64,000 nt of DNA, taken from the NCBI GenBank assembly GCA_052034005.1, contig JBPOJB010000049.1, positions 11,323 through 75,322 on the forward strand. The letters run 5' to 3'. Within the stretch, counting starts at the first letter, position 1; each line of letters opens with the position of its first letter. This DNA is from JAAYDI01 sp052034005 (GTDB lineage Bacteria > Planctomycetota > Planctomycetia > Pirellulales > Pirellulaceae). Both the position numbers and the translations under genes were made by a program. The notes beneath the pieces are model-generated. The model saw nothing but the letters and a program-made list of their open reading frames with translations. It was not told the DNA's origin and searched no databases. Below are positions 36,401 to 44,700 of this stretch, one piece after another.

Positions 36401-37190
36401 CGCGATACTCGCCGTCCAATTCGGCATGCACGAAGAAGTCGCGGATATGCTGGTCCGGGGGAGACCACAGGAACACATTGCGGTAGATGCCGCTCAGGCG
36501 CCAGTAATCCTGGTCCTCCAGGTAGCTGCCGTCCGAATAGCGGTACACTTCCACCGCGATCGTGTTCTGGCCCGTCTGGATATGCTTGGTGATGTTGAAT
36601 GTCGCCGGGGTACGGCTGCCCTCGCTGTAACCGATCTCCTGACCATTGACCCACACGTAGAACGCGGAATCCACGCCGTCGAACTGCACCATCACCTGGC
36701 GTCCCGACCACTGTTCCGGCAACTGGAACATGCGGCGATAGCTCCCGACCGGGTTGCGCTGGGTATAGGTCGTGTAGTATCTCGGCGGTTCGCTGGTCAC
36801 ACGCGGCGGGTCCGCCTTGAACGGATAGGGGATGTTCGAGTAAAGCGGGACACCATAGCCCTGCAGTTGCCAGTTCCCGGGTACGGCCACCTCGTCCCAG
36901 GCCGCCACGTCGAACTCGGTGCGATAGAAGTCCACGGGGCGATGATCGGGGTCGGGCGCCCAGTGGAACTTCCAGGGTCCGTTGAGCGAGCAGAACCATG
37001 GATTCTCGGTCGGCCGGCCCGCCAGCGCGGCCTGCTCCGTCGGGTACATGAGCGATGCGGCACAGGGCGCCTCGCGGTTGCGCTCGAACACATGCTCGTT
37101 CTCCCAGTCCGGCTGTGGTTGGGCCAGGGCCGACCATGTGATGGACCAGACGGACAGGAACAGGCAGGGGAGCAGCAGTATGTGTCGCAT
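33447..37190 (-). CDS. Secreted beta-galactosidase (GH2, LacZ type) with inserted LamG-like domain
   Basis: 1247 residues; E. coli LacZ has 1024. A signal peptide (MRHILLLPCLFLSVWSITWSALAQ) leads a complete GH2 enzyme: N-terminal sandwich (VPGNWQLQGYGVPLYSN), Ig-like domain, TIM barrel with acid/base Glu488 in WSLGNEAGNG and nucleophile Glu551 in LCEYAHAMGNS, and a C-terminal small-chain domain with GRGPQETYWDRKTGG. Between barrel and C-terminal part, about residues 635-770, is an extra concanavalin/LamG-like domain (WNRITAVYDGRALIAYVNGREV, IGAARIYSRALTPAEV), which explains the extra length and probably binds polysaccharide. It hydrolyses terminal beta-galactosides outside the cytoplasm. Confidence 0.95.
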   Translation of the reverse strand: MRHILLLPCLFLSVWSITWSALAQPQPDWENEHVFERNREAPCAASLMYPTEQAALAGRPTENPWFCSLNGPWKFHWAPDPDHRPVDFYRTEFDVAAWDEVAVPGNWQLQGYGVPLYSNIPYPFKADPPRVTSEPPRYYTTYTQRNPVGSYRRMFQLPEQWSGRQVMVQFDGVDSAFYVWVNGQEIGYSEGSRTPATFNITKHIQTGQNTIAVEVYRYSDGSYLEDQDYWRLSGIYRNVFLWSPPDQHIRDFFVHAELDGEYRDGSLEVEMDLQNFAKAAATCAVHLRLLDPQQQVVAEASQPVSLKAARLTQIRTHRIKLANPAKWTAETPQLYTLILALRNQQGETLEARSHRIGFRKVEIRGGQLLVNGQPIYLKGVNRHEHDPVTGHVISVESMIRDIRLMKQLNINAVRACHYPDDPAWYALCDTLGLYVVDEANIESHGMGYGAESLAKAPSWKEAHLDRVRRMVERDKNHPSIIIWSLGNEAGNGENFQACYDWIKQRDPSRPVQYERAQLEANTDIYCPMYASIEHIVAYASTPQQRPLILCEYAHAMGNSVGNLQDYWDAIESHAQLQGGFIWDWLDQGLQAQVPTGHETADLARPGRRATVLGKLADGGVLGPVTLSDDQGLNLDGPLTLEAVVQGFQHSTYCPLISKGDHQYLLRFNNQGIDFVIFQDQWVGLRVEFAEAGLTDDWNRITAVYDGRALIAYVNGREVGRRAVQGPITTSTFPVNIGRNSEVPQRVCCLSIGAARIYSRALTPAEVADPQSRGRDGLQLDLDLAHVKPDQIPLGRGATYFAYGGDFGDQPNDENFCCNGLLAPDCTLHPHAYEVQKVYQSIKVEPVDLTVGTVRVHNKYFFTNLSQFQASWVVRRDGREVGSGQLGRLDVAPRTKREITIPLAELQDALNLPGEYLVTVSFTLPEETAWAERGHRVAWDQLPLPGPVSPAAPPATSQQGGLTLRESDEQYIVDSAAARVVINRHTGALESYRWQGRELLAAPLEPNFWKVPNDNQYRSQYLNAVQPWRNAARNRQVQRVVAEQAGGQVRVVAEMVLPVGQSAYHVTYTVRADSHIEVTCRYQPGESDIPLLPKFGMTTALPGADQLITWYGRGPQETYWDRKTGGEIAIHRLAVEEFIHPYIRAQDNANRTDVRWFTVTDRDGHGVRVTCGGTPLCFAVWPYTLQDLEQATHDYQLPRRDSLVLNIDHLLHGVGGDNSWGALTHPQYTLPGNQPYEYTFTLAPADGA

Positions 37191-37652
37191 GGGAGATCGT
37201 CTTTCATGCCGGAGACAGGAGGATAGTCGCGACATCACGCGCGGTCCGGCGCGCACGCCGCCTCGGCCCGCTCCAAGCGGCAACGTTCGCGGATCGCGTG
37301 TGGCGCCCTGGACTGCCCGGCATTATATCAATGGTGAACCAGCCGGTTCAGCACGCGGCGCGCGATAAACTGGCGGAGCTGGGCCCGATTTGCCGCCTGC
37401 GGTCGTTGGGCAGTCGGGCGGCCCGATCCGGGCCGCGCGAGCAGGCGGCCGGCGCGAAGGTAAGATGTTGCTCCACGACCATTTGCGCGCCGGGCACGCG
37501 ATCGATCGCCACGCGCCTCAGCGGCGGCCGCCCGCCCCGTGCCCGCGCGCCGCCCGGTTTTTTGCTCATCGGCCGCCTTGAGTCCTGCCGATCTCGGAAG
37601 AGTGGGTCTGCAACTATTGTGACGGTTATACCAGATGGCAGGTCATTCAATC
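37191..37652. other. 462-bp divergent gap between beta-galactosidase and LpoB-like gene
   Basis: No gene was recognised. Open frames here are short or antisense to the flanking genes. TATACC at 37627-37632 could be a -10 box for the LpoB-like gene, and supports the ATG at 37653 over the one at 37635, which it nearly touches. No strong repeat was seen. Confidence 0.4.
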
Positions 37653-38345
37653 ATGGATCGACGGGCGTTTCTCTCGTTGTTGAGCGGTCTGGCCGGCACG
37701 ACCTGTCTGGGTCTGTTGGCCGGTTGCCGTGGGCATCAGTACGGGCACGTGATCGAGGGCAATCAACCTGATCTGGTGGGCAGCCACGCGGCGGGCGCCG
37801 AGGTGTTCAACCCGCTGATCGACGAAGCGATGGCCAAGCTGCTGAGCAGCCAGAGCATGATGGTCCAGGAGGTGGCGTATCAGGGCGTCGAGGAGTTGCC
37901 CGCGCCCAGATCGATCTGTTTCGTGGGGGTCGAGAACAAGAGCATCGAGGAGCTGGGCGACTTCAAAGACCAGATCTACCAGCAGATCGATACGATCCTG
38001 GTGCAATCCCAGGCCTTTCAACCGATTAGCCGGCGCGTCATGGATGCGGCCCTCCGCGAGACCCGTCTGCGGCCCGACGCCCTGCTGATCCCCGAGAACA
38101 TGCGGTTGTTTGCCGCCGTGCTGGAACGGCAAGGTCAGCCGCTGCACTATCTGCTCTATGCCACGATCACGTCCGGCACGACCGAGCGCAACTCGTCTCA
38201 ACAGCGCGACTATGTGTTGACCTTGGAGATGGTCAACGTGCAGACCGGCTCCTACGAGAAGCAGTCGGCCGCGATCAGCAAAGGCTACCACAAGACACGT
38301 GCCGGCAAGTTTTTCCACTACAATCCGCTCAAGAGCGCAAGCTGA
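37653..38345 (+). CDS. LpoB-like penicillin-binding-protein activator lipoprotein
   Basis: 230 residues. The signal sequence MDRRAFLSLLSGLAGTTCLGLLAGC ends in a lipobox with the Cys at about 25. The mature domain resembles LpoB/YcfM: ICFVGVENKSIEELGDFKDQIYQQIDTILVQS, a conserved RRVMDAALRETRL helix and LHYLLYATITSGTTER. In Gammaproteobacteria LpoB activates the PBP1B synthase from the outer membrane; in this lineage the role is unproven. ATG 37653 is favoured over an ATG six codons earlier because of the candidate -10 position. A COG3014-like lipoprotein gene follows after 25 bp, a pairing also seen in other bacteria. Confidence 0.75.
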   Translation: MDRRAFLSLLSGLAGTTCLGLLAGCRGHQYGHVIEGNQPDLVGSHAAGAEVFNPLIDEAMAKLLSSQSMMVQEVAYQGVEELPAPRSICFVGVENKSIEELGDFKDQIYQQIDTILVQSQAFQPISRRVMDAALRETRLRPDALLIPENMRLFAAVLERQGQPLHYLLYATITSGTTERNSSQQRDYVLTLEMVNVQTGSYEKQSAAISKGYHKTRAGKFFHYNPLKSAS

Positions 38346-38370
38346 GCGGCGAGCGTAACAAGTGCTGGTC

Positions 38371-39717
38371 ATGAGACGCGTCGATCGCCGGTCACGAAAG
38401 GTGGGCGTAGGGCTCTGCTGGCTGTGCATCCTGGCCACGGCCGGCTGTTCGACCTATGCCACGCGCATCCGGCCGGCCCACGAGCAGTTCTATGCGGGCC
38501 AATTGGAGGCGGCCGCCGAGACGCTCTCCGCATACAGGGACCGGCATGCCGGCGACGCGGATGCGGCCGCCCTGGACCTGGCCCTGGTCCGGCTCCTGAG
38601 CGGGCAGCCGGCCGAGGCGGAGGCGATCCTCCGGGAAGTCCGCGATCATCTCGATGCGTTCGAGCAGGCGGACGCCGTGGAGTCGGGATGGAGCCTGCTG
38701 ACGGACGACCAGCGTCTGGCCTACGCCGGGGCCAACTACGAACGGGTCCTGACACGCGTCTTCCTGGCCTTGTCCAATCTGCTGCACGACGGCGGGGATG
38801 CCGAAGCATACAGCCTGCAGATCAATGCGAAGCAGGAAGAGCTGCTGAGAAACGCTGCGGACGAGGACCGGGAGAAGGCGGCCTTGGCCTATGCCTCGTT
38901 GGCCATCGCACCCTACCTGCGCGGCGTGATCCGGGAAGCGACGTTCTCCAATTACGATGACGCCTCGCGCGCGTACCACCAGGTGGTCAGCTGGCAACCC
39001 GGGTTCCAGGCGGCCCACGCGGACCTGCAACGGGCCCGCAACGGCGTGCACAGTCAGCCGGGACACGGCGTGCTGTACGTCTTTGCGCTGGTCAATCGCG
39101 GGCCGGTCAAATACGAGTCGCTGGAGATCCCCACCACCGCCGCCATGCTGGTCGCGGACCGCATCCTGTCGGCGGCAGGCAAGTATGACGTGACCCCCAC
39201 CCTGGCGCCGATCAAGGTGCCCCGCGTCTTCATTCCGCCGCGCGAAGTGGATGCGGTCACGGTGGTCGTCGACAACCAGGCGCTGGGGCGCACGGAGACG
39301 ATCTGCGACGTGGCCGATCTGGCGCTGCGGCAGGAAGAGGTCGAGTTGCCGAAAGCGATCGCCCGCGCGGTCATACGCCGCAGCGTGAAGAAAGCTGCTG
39401 TCTACGCCACCAAGGATGTTGTGGACGCCGGCGCGCCGTGGGCCGATCTGGCGCTGAGCGCCGCGGGAGTCCTCTGGGAAGGAACGGAGGCCGCGGATAC
39501 GCGATGCTGGGGATTGCTCCCGCGCGAAATCCAAGTGGTCCGCGTCGAGTTGCCGGCGGACCGGCACCAGGTCCAACTCCACCCACTGCTGACGACCCGC
39601 GCGTCCGTGGCCGGGCCCGCCGTCTCGGTCGATATCGTCGACGGTTGCAACACGTACCTCCTGGCCTGCTTCCCCGGCCCCCGCGCCGTCGGCCAGGTTG
39701 TCCAACGGACGCCGTAG
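38371..39717 (+). CDS. COG3014-like lipoprotein with TPR-like repeats
   Basis: 448 residues. The signal segment ends in the lipobox ATAGC (Cys near 26). The next 180 residues are helical and TPR-like (EQFYAGQLEAAAETLSAYRDRH, ALDLALVRLLSGQPAEAEAILREV, YDDASRAYHQVVSWQPGFQAAH). The second half is beta-rich with LYVFALVNRGPVKYESLEIPT and YATKDVVDAGAPWADLALSAAG, which match the uncharacterised COG3014 family. It lies 25 bp after the LpoB-like gene and is probably co-transcribed; the pair may form an outer-membrane complex. GTG 38362 is an alternative start. A small hairpin AGCGGC/GCCGCT spans 39716-39735. Confidence 0.72.
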   Translation: MRRVDRRSRKVGVGLCWLCILATAGCSTYATRIRPAHEQFYAGQLEAAAETLSAYRDRHAGDADAAALDLALVRLLSGQPAEAEAILREVRDHLDAFEQADAVESGWSLLTDDQRLAYAGANYERVLTRVFLALSNLLHDGGDAEAYSLQINAKQEELLRNAADEDREKAALAYASLAIAPYLRGVIREATFSNYDDASRAYHQVVSWQPGFQAAHADLQRARNGVHSQPGHGVLYVFALVNRGPVKYESLEIPTTAAMLVADRILSAAGKYDVTPTLAPIKVPRVFIPPREVDAVTVVVDNQALGRTETICDVADLALRQEEVELPKAIARAVIRRSVKKAAVYATKDVVDAGAPWADLALSAAGVLWEGTEAADTRCWGLLPREIQVVRVELPADRHQVQLHPLLTTRASVAGPAVSVDIVDGCNTYLLACFPGPRAVGQVVQRTP

Positions 39718-39735
39718 CGGCGGACCTGAGCCGCT
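39716..39735 (+). terminator. Weak hairpin at end of COG3014-like gene
   Basis: AGCGGC (39716-39721, overlapping the TAG stop) and GCCGCT (39730-39735) pair across an 8-nt loop. The stem is short and lacks a T-run. It sits in the 68-bp gap of a convergent gene pair. Confidence 0.25.
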
Positions 39736-39785
39736 GTGCGGGCAAGCGCCGCGCGGGCGGGGGCTTTCTCATCCCCGGGCGCGCA

Positions 39786-41948
39786 TCATTCCGCCAGCCT
39801 CCGGCCCAGGAGCGTGCAGCGCAACTGCGTGTCCTGGCGGGCGATCGCCATGCGCAAGGCGCGCTTGGAGCCGACGATGATGACCAGCCGCTTGCCGCGC
39901 GTGACCGCCGTGTAGAGCAAGTTGCGCTGGAGCATCATGTAGTGCTGCGTGTGCAGCGGGATGACGACGCACGGATACTCGGAACCCTGGCTCTTGTGGA
40001 TGGACAGCACGTAGGCCAGGCTTAGCTCGTCCAGGTCCGTAAAACCGTACGTCACCGAGGTGCCGTCGAAGCTGACCGTCAGCTCCTGATCGATGCGATT
40101 GACCTTGGTGATGATCCCCAGATCGCCGTTGAACACGTCCCGGCTGTAGTTGTTCACGGTCTGGATCACCCGGTCGCCTAGCCGGAAACTCCAGCCGAAG
40201 CGCTCGACCTCCGGCTTGGCTTCGGGCGGATTGAGCACTTCCTGCAGCACCTGGTTCAGGTGCCGAGCGCCCAGCTGGGAACGGTTCATGGGCGTCAGCA
40301 CCTGGATGTCCGCCAGCGGGTCCAGCGCGAATCGGTCGGGGATCCGTTGGTGGACCATGCGGACGATCGTGCGCTCGATGGCGTCCGGTTCGTCCGCCTC
40401 CACGAAGTAGAAGTCCTGCAGTTCGGTGGAGCGCGCAAGCGGAGGGAGTTGTCCGGCGTTGATGTCGTATGCCGCTGTCACGATCCGGCTCTGGGCGGCC
40501 TGGCGGAAGACTTCGGTCAACCGGGCGACCGGCACGACGCGCGACGCGATCAGATCGGCCAGCACGCTGCCCGGGCCGACCGAAGGCAGCTGGTCGGCAT
40601 CGCCCACCAGCACGACGCAGGCGCCGTCCGGCACGGCGCGCAGGAACTGGAACGCCAGGAACAGGTCGACCATCGACATCTCGTCGAGCACGAACAGGTC
40701 GCCCTTGAGCGGTTGCCGCTGGTTGCGCTGGAAGTCGTTGGTGGCGGGGTCGAACTCGAGCAGCCGGTGGATCGTCTTCGCCGTGCGCCCGGTCGTCTCC
40801 GCCAGGCGCTTGGCGGCCCGCCCGGTCGGAGCTGCGAGCACGCACTGCAGCTTCTTGGCCGCGAAGATCTCGAGGATGCTTCGGACCAGTGTCGTCTTGC
40901 CGACCCCCGGGCCGCCCGTGATGACCACGACCGGATGCTGGCAGACGAGCCGGACTGCTTCGCGCTGGCCCGCGGCCAGCTGGATATCCAGCCGCTGCTG
41001 GACCCACGCGAGCGCCCGCGGGAGGTCGATCGTGCCCAGCGGATGGGCGGCTTGGCGCGCCAGGCGGTGGACATGCCGGGCCAACCCGGTCTCGGCCCGG
41101 TGAAGCTCGGCCAGGAAGAGCCAGTCCCCGTCCTCCACCGGCTCGCGGACCAGCGTGCCGGCCGCCAGTTCCGCCGCGACCGCGTCCTGGATCAACGCCC
41201 GCTCGATGCCGACCAGCTGCTCTGTCTTCTCGAGAACGCCTTGTTCGGGGAATCCGCAATGCCCCTCGCGACTCAACTGCTGCAACGCGTACCGGACGGC
41301 CGCCCGCGCCCGCGCGGGCGACTGGGGCGCGATGCCCAGGCGGCCGGCCAGTTGATCGGCCGTCTTGAACCCGATGCCGCGGACGTCGTCGGCCAGTCGA
41401 TAAGGGTTGGCGCGGATCTGCGCGATGGCGTCCCGGCCGTATGTCTTGTGGATGCGCACCGCCCGGCTCCCGGACCCGATCCCCAACTCGTGCAGGAACA
41501 GCATGATCTGGCGGATTTCCTTCTGGTGCTGCCAGCTCTCGCGGATCCGCGCGAGCCGGCGCTGGCCGATGCCGCGGATGTGCAGCAGCGCGTCGGGGCT
41601 GCGATCGAGGATCTCCAGTGCCCGCTCCTTGTAAATGCCGACGATCTTCGAGGCCAGGTGCGGGCCGATCCCACGCACCGCACCCGAGCCCAAGTAGCGC
41701 TCGATCCCTTCGGCCGACGACGGGTGAGAGGCCTGCAGCTGGTCGGCTTTGAACTGCGGACCGTGCTCGCGGTCCACCACCCACTGCCCCGACGCCTCCA
41801 CGTACTCGCCCGCCGTGATCATGCTGATCGTGCCGACGACGGTAACCAGCTCACGGCGCTCCGGGGCGTTGACTCTCAGGACCGCGAACCCGTTGTCCGG
41901 GTTGAAATACGTCACGCGCTCCACGGTCCCACGGAGAGTCTCTGGCAT
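39786..41948 (-). CDS. recD2: RecD2-type ATP-dependent DNA helicase
   Basis: 720 residues, a 5'-3' SF1B helicase without RecBC partners. The N-terminal OB-like domain (RGTVERVTYFNPDNGFAVLRV) is followed by helix-hairpin-helix repeats (VRGIGPHLASKIV, IRGIGQRRLARI, VRGIGFKTADQLAG), then the motor: Walker A GGPGVGKTT near 345, motif Ia APTGRAAKRLAE, Walker B LDEMSMVD, motif III VGDADQLPSVGPG, motif IV TEVFRQAAQS and motif VI LSIHKSQGSEYP. RecD2 acts in DNA repair and replication-fork maintenance. It starts 5 bp after the stop of a membrane-protein gene, indicating co-transcription. Confidence 0.96.
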   Translation of the reverse strand: MPETLRGTVERVTYFNPDNGFAVLRVNAPERRELVTVVGTISMITAGEYVEASGQWVVDREHGPQFKADQLQASHPSSAEGIERYLGSGAVRGIGPHLASKIVGIYKERALEILDRSPDALLHIRGIGQRRLARIRESWQHQKEIRQIMLFLHELGIGSGSRAVRIHKTYGRDAIAQIRANPYRLADDVRGIGFKTADQLAGRLGIAPQSPARARAAVRYALQQLSREGHCGFPEQGVLEKTEQLVGIERALIQDAVAAELAAGTLVREPVEDGDWLFLAELHRAETGLARHVHRLARQAAHPLGTIDLPRALAWVQQRLDIQLAAGQREAVRLVCQHPVVVITGGPGVGKTTLVRSILEIFAAKKLQCVLAAPTGRAAKRLAETTGRTAKTIHRLLEFDPATNDFQRNQRQPLKGDLFVLDEMSMVDLFLAFQFLRAVPDGACVVLVGDADQLPSVGPGSVLADLIASRVVPVARLTEVFRQAAQSRIVTAAYDINAGQLPPLARSTELQDFYFVEADEPDAIERTIVRMVHQRIPDRFALDPLADIQVLTPMNRSQLGARHLNQVLQEVLNPPEAKPEVERFGWSFRLGDRVIQTVNNYSRDVFNGDLGIITKVNRIDQELTVSFDGTSVTYGFTDLDELSLAYVLSIHKSQGSEYPCVVIPLHTQHYMMLQRNLLYTAVTRGKRLVIIVGSKRALRMAIARQDTQLRCTLLGRRLAE

Positions 41949-41953
41949 CGCTG

Positions 41954-42862
41954 TTACAGTGCGTCCGAATGGCCTTTCGAACGGTCGATGGCGTCCGGCG
42001 CCGACTCGTCGGCTCGTGCGCCCGACGGCCCGTCCCGCATCTTCCGCTCCAGCTCGATCTCGCCCGGACGCCGGAAGTCCAGCAGCTTATCGAGCGCGCG
42101 GCCCAGTCCCAGCGAGGCGGCCGGGACGTTCTTGAACGTCTTCTGACCGGTCCGAGTCCGGTGCTTGATGTCCGCCGCGCCGAGGATCAGCAGTTCCAGC
42201 AGATCCTTCGTCTCGCGAGTCAGCCCGCGGGCAAAGATGGGCTCGCGCGACGTGCTCTGCATGCACCGATGCTCGTATACGTACGATTCGTCGATCTCGA
42301 CCCGGTTGAACAACCATGCCCAGATGACCTCGGCCGCAATGATCACCGCGAACAGGTAGGCCACCACCACGTAGAAGCCGGGCGACACGGTCGGCGCCAA
42401 ACGCTGGATGTGCTGGGCCACGACGCGCGGCGGATTGAAATGCCACTGCACGTTGGCAATGTACGCCAGGCTGAACACCGCCACAATGCACACCAACAGG
42501 ACGCCGGCCTTGATGATGTCGAAGTTGTAGATCACCGTCAGAAAGCACACGGCCAGCAGAATGAACCAGACCAGGAGCGGCCACCCTTGCGTGAACACCT
42601 GGCTCTTGGTCACGAAGAACAGAATCACGCTGCCCCAGACCATCGGGTGCAGATAGACCGAGTCCCCGTACCAGACGAACCTGACGCTGTACACCCGGTC
42701 CTCGTCCCGCACCACGCGGCCGATCAGGTACGAAATCCAATGCTCGTAAAGGTATCGCGACAGCGCGATAAAAGGCCAGGCCAAGATCTTGAACGGCATC
42801 AGCCAGAGAGGGGTCTCGGAATGTGTCGAGCTGGAGCCTGCCTCGTTCTTCGATTGGTTCAT
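41954..42862 (-). CDS. Integral membrane protein of unknown function
   Basis: 302 residues. After a polar N-terminus come about four membrane helices (near 62-82, 88-105, 110-130, 150-172), a cytoplasmic-looking C-terminal part with RVEIDESYVYEHRCMQSTSREPIFARGLTRETKDLLELLILGAADIKHRT, and a charged tail. The segment DESYVYEHR followed by a helical region looks like the PH-like part of some bacterial membrane proteins, but I do not recognise the family. ATG 42862 follows a polar start MNQSKNEAG. It lies 5 bp upstream of recD2 on the same strand and may share its transcript. Confidence 0.65.
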   Translation of the reverse strand: MNQSKNEAGSSSTHSETPLWLMPFKILAWPFIALSRYLYEHWISYLIGRVVRDEDRVYSVRFVWYGDSVYLHPMVWGSVILFFVTKSQVFTQGWPLLVWFILLAVCFLTVIYNFDIIKAGVLLVCIVAVFSLAYIANVQWHFNPPRVVAQHIQRLAPTVSPGFYVVVAYLFAVIIAAEVIWAWLFNRVEIDESYVYEHRCMQSTSREPIFARGLTRETKDLLELLILGAADIKHRTRTGQKTFKNVPAASLGLGRALDKLLDFRRPGEIELERKMRDGPSGARADESAPDAIDRSKGHSDAL

Positions 42863-43201
42863 CGTGTTACCCTCGCACGTGCATGTGGCGACCCGCATTC
42901 GGCAGAAAGCCGCTGTCGAAGATCGGGCTACCGGAATCGTCGTCCTGGGCGTCGCACAAGCCAGCGTCATCGAGTTGGCCGAGCCTCACTATATCACGAT
43001 CCATTGCTCGCTGTGAAGTTGCCTATTCCTCTTCGTCTTCCCCGGCGGCACGCTGCGAATGCCCTACCCGCTCGTGAAAACGGCGACCGGATCGGCTGCC
43101 TGCCTACTCCTTCCTCCCCTGCTTCCGCTATACTCGGCCAATGACGGACACGGTCCCATCCAGCAATCGTCCGATCCCCAGACAACTGACGAGGCGGTTT
43201 C
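42863..43201. other. 339-bp divergent gap before larC
   Basis: No gene recognised. TATACT at 43129-43134 is a candidate -10 box for larC, 67 bp before its ATG, but nothing resembling a -35 lies 17 bp upstream. No RNA structure was recognised by eye. Confidence 0.35.
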
Positions 43202-44401
43202 ATGCGTGTGGCGTATCTCGATTGTGCCAGCGGCATCAGTGGCGACATGACGCTCGGCGCGCTGGTGGACCTGGGCATTCCATTGGCAGCCATCGCGCGT
43301 GGAATCGACTCGCTGGGGTTGCCCAACTGTCGGCTCCACGCCTCGGAAGTCAAGAAGCACGGGTTTCGCGCCACGCACATCGAGGTGCTGCACGAGCCGG
43401 AGCACGCGCATCGCCATTTGCACCAGATCACGGACATGATCGAGCGCAGCCAGTTGTCATCGGCCCAGCAGCAGTTGGCGCGGCGGATCTTCACGCGGCT
43501 CGCCGAGGCCGAGGCGAAGGTGCACGGAACGACGGTGGAGAAAGTGCATTTCCATGAAGTGGGCGCCATCGATTCGATCGCCGATATCGTGGGCACGGCG
43601 ATCGGGTGGGAGATGCTGGGCGTCGATCGCGTGGTCTGTTCGCCGGTCCCGACGGGACAGGGCACAGTCCAGATCGCCCATGGCCGCGTGAGCATTCCCG
43701 CGCCGGCCACGGCGGAACTGCTCCGGGGTATTCCGCTGGCCGAGTCTCAGGTGTCGGCCGAATTGACCACCCCCACGGGCGCGGCCATCGTGGCCACGTT
43801 GGCCGACCAGTTCGGCCCGCTGCCCTCCATGCGGATCACGGCGGTCGGCTACGGCGCGGGCTCGCGCGATCTGGATGAGCAGCCGAACCTGCTGCGGCTG
43901 CTCCTCGGTGAGTGTGACGAAGCGGTCGGCAGTGCGCCCTGGCAGGAGGATCAGGTCTGGGTCCTCGAGACGAACCTGGACGACGTGCCCGGCGAGTGGA
44001 TCGCCTATTGCGCGGCGTGTCTACAGGACGCCGGCGCCTTGGATGTGTATTTGACCCCCATTCAAATGAAGAAGAACCGTCCGGCAGTGACGCTCAGCGT
44101 GTTGTGCCGTGCCGCGGACGTCGGACCGATCGAGCGGATCATCTTCGCCGAGACCGGGTCGTTGGGGATCCGTCGCTGGCCGGCGCAACGACATACGCTG
44201 CCGCGTAGCCCGCACGACGTCGAGACGCCGTGGGGGCGCGTCACCGGCAAGCTGGCGGACCTGGGTGACGGGACCGCGAGCTTCACACCGGAATACGAGT
44301 CCTGTCGACAACTGGCCGCTGCCACCGGTCAGCCATTGCGGGCCATCTATCGCGCGGCGCAACAGGCCTTCGTACGTTCGCGATCCTCCGAAATCGAGTA
44401 G
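43202..44401 (+). CDS. larC: LarC, nickel insertion protein for the nickel-pincer cofactor
   Basis: 399 residues, one unbroken frame. LarC (CTP-dependent cyclometallase) inserts nickel into the pyridinium bisthiocarboxylate mononucleotide used by lactate racemase and related epimerases. Visible features are the N-terminal AYLDCASGISGDMTLGALVDLG, the His-rich stretch EPEHAHRHLHQIT, VHFHEVGAIDSIADIVGTAIG, SPVPTGQGTV.IAHG and, in the C-terminal half, LETNLDDVPGEWIAY and YLTPIQMKKNRP. In some lactobacilli larC needs a programmed frameshift; here none is needed. larB, larE and a larA-type enzyme are not in the window. Confidence 0.93.
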   Translation: MRVAYLDCASGISGDMTLGALVDLGIPLAAIARGIDSLGLPNCRLHASEVKKHGFRATHIEVLHEPEHAHRHLHQITDMIERSQLSSAQQQLARRIFTRLAEAEAKVHGTTVEKVHFHEVGAIDSIADIVGTAIGWEMLGVDRVVCSPVPTGQGTVQIAHGRVSIPAPATAELLRGIPLAESQVSAELTTPTGAAIVATLADQFGPLPSMRITAVGYGAGSRDLDEQPNLLRLLLGECDEAVGSAPWQEDQVWVLETNLDDVPGEWIAYCAACLQDAGALDVYLTPIQMKKNRPAVTLSVLCRAADVGPIERIIFAETGSLGIRRWPAQRHTLPRSPHDVETPWGRVTGKLADLGDGTASFTPEYESCRQLAAATGQPLRAIYRAAQQAFVRSRSSEIE

Positions 44402-44458
44402 GCGGCGCGTCGCGCGCGTCTTGTGGGTCGCGTCTGTTGAGCGTCGACGGCAGTCCGC

Positions 44459-44593
44459 GGCCCCCGGTCGTGCATCGGGCCAGCCGGGCGCCGCCTGACG
44501 GCACGGTCCGCTTGGCGCGGATATGCGAGTTGTACGTGATGTGACGGTCGGTGACACTAGGCGGCTTATTTCCGCGCCGATGCACCGGGGGCC
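44459..44593 (+). other. Long imperfect inverted repeat between larC and GAF/PP2C gene
   Basis: The arm at 44459-44478 (GGCCCCCGGT-CGT-GCATCGG) is complementary to CCGATGCACCGGGGGCC at 44577-44593 apart from a 3-base bulge, with 98 bp between. The strands just inside also match in part. It could fold as a transcript leader or a bidirectional terminator. The rest of the 299-bp gap shows no gene. Confidence 0.4.
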
Positions 44594-44700
44594 GGCTGCG
44601 CCGCAAATTCTCCTGAATCGCCCCAACTTGCCGCGTCGATCTTGATATCAACTACCCGCGCGGGAAATCATGGTACGACAGGTGGACAGGTCAGCACGCC

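Noticed and set aside
37298..37771. 157-residue open frame crossing the 37.4-kb gap
   Set aside because: It overlaps the LpoB-like gene in another frame, has no homology, and is rich in Arg and Pro.
44402..44700. Possible tRNA or small RNA gene in the gap before the GAF/PP2C gene
   Set aside because: There is no T-loop sequence GGTTCGA and no cloverleaf pairing; only the inverted repeat was kept as a feature.
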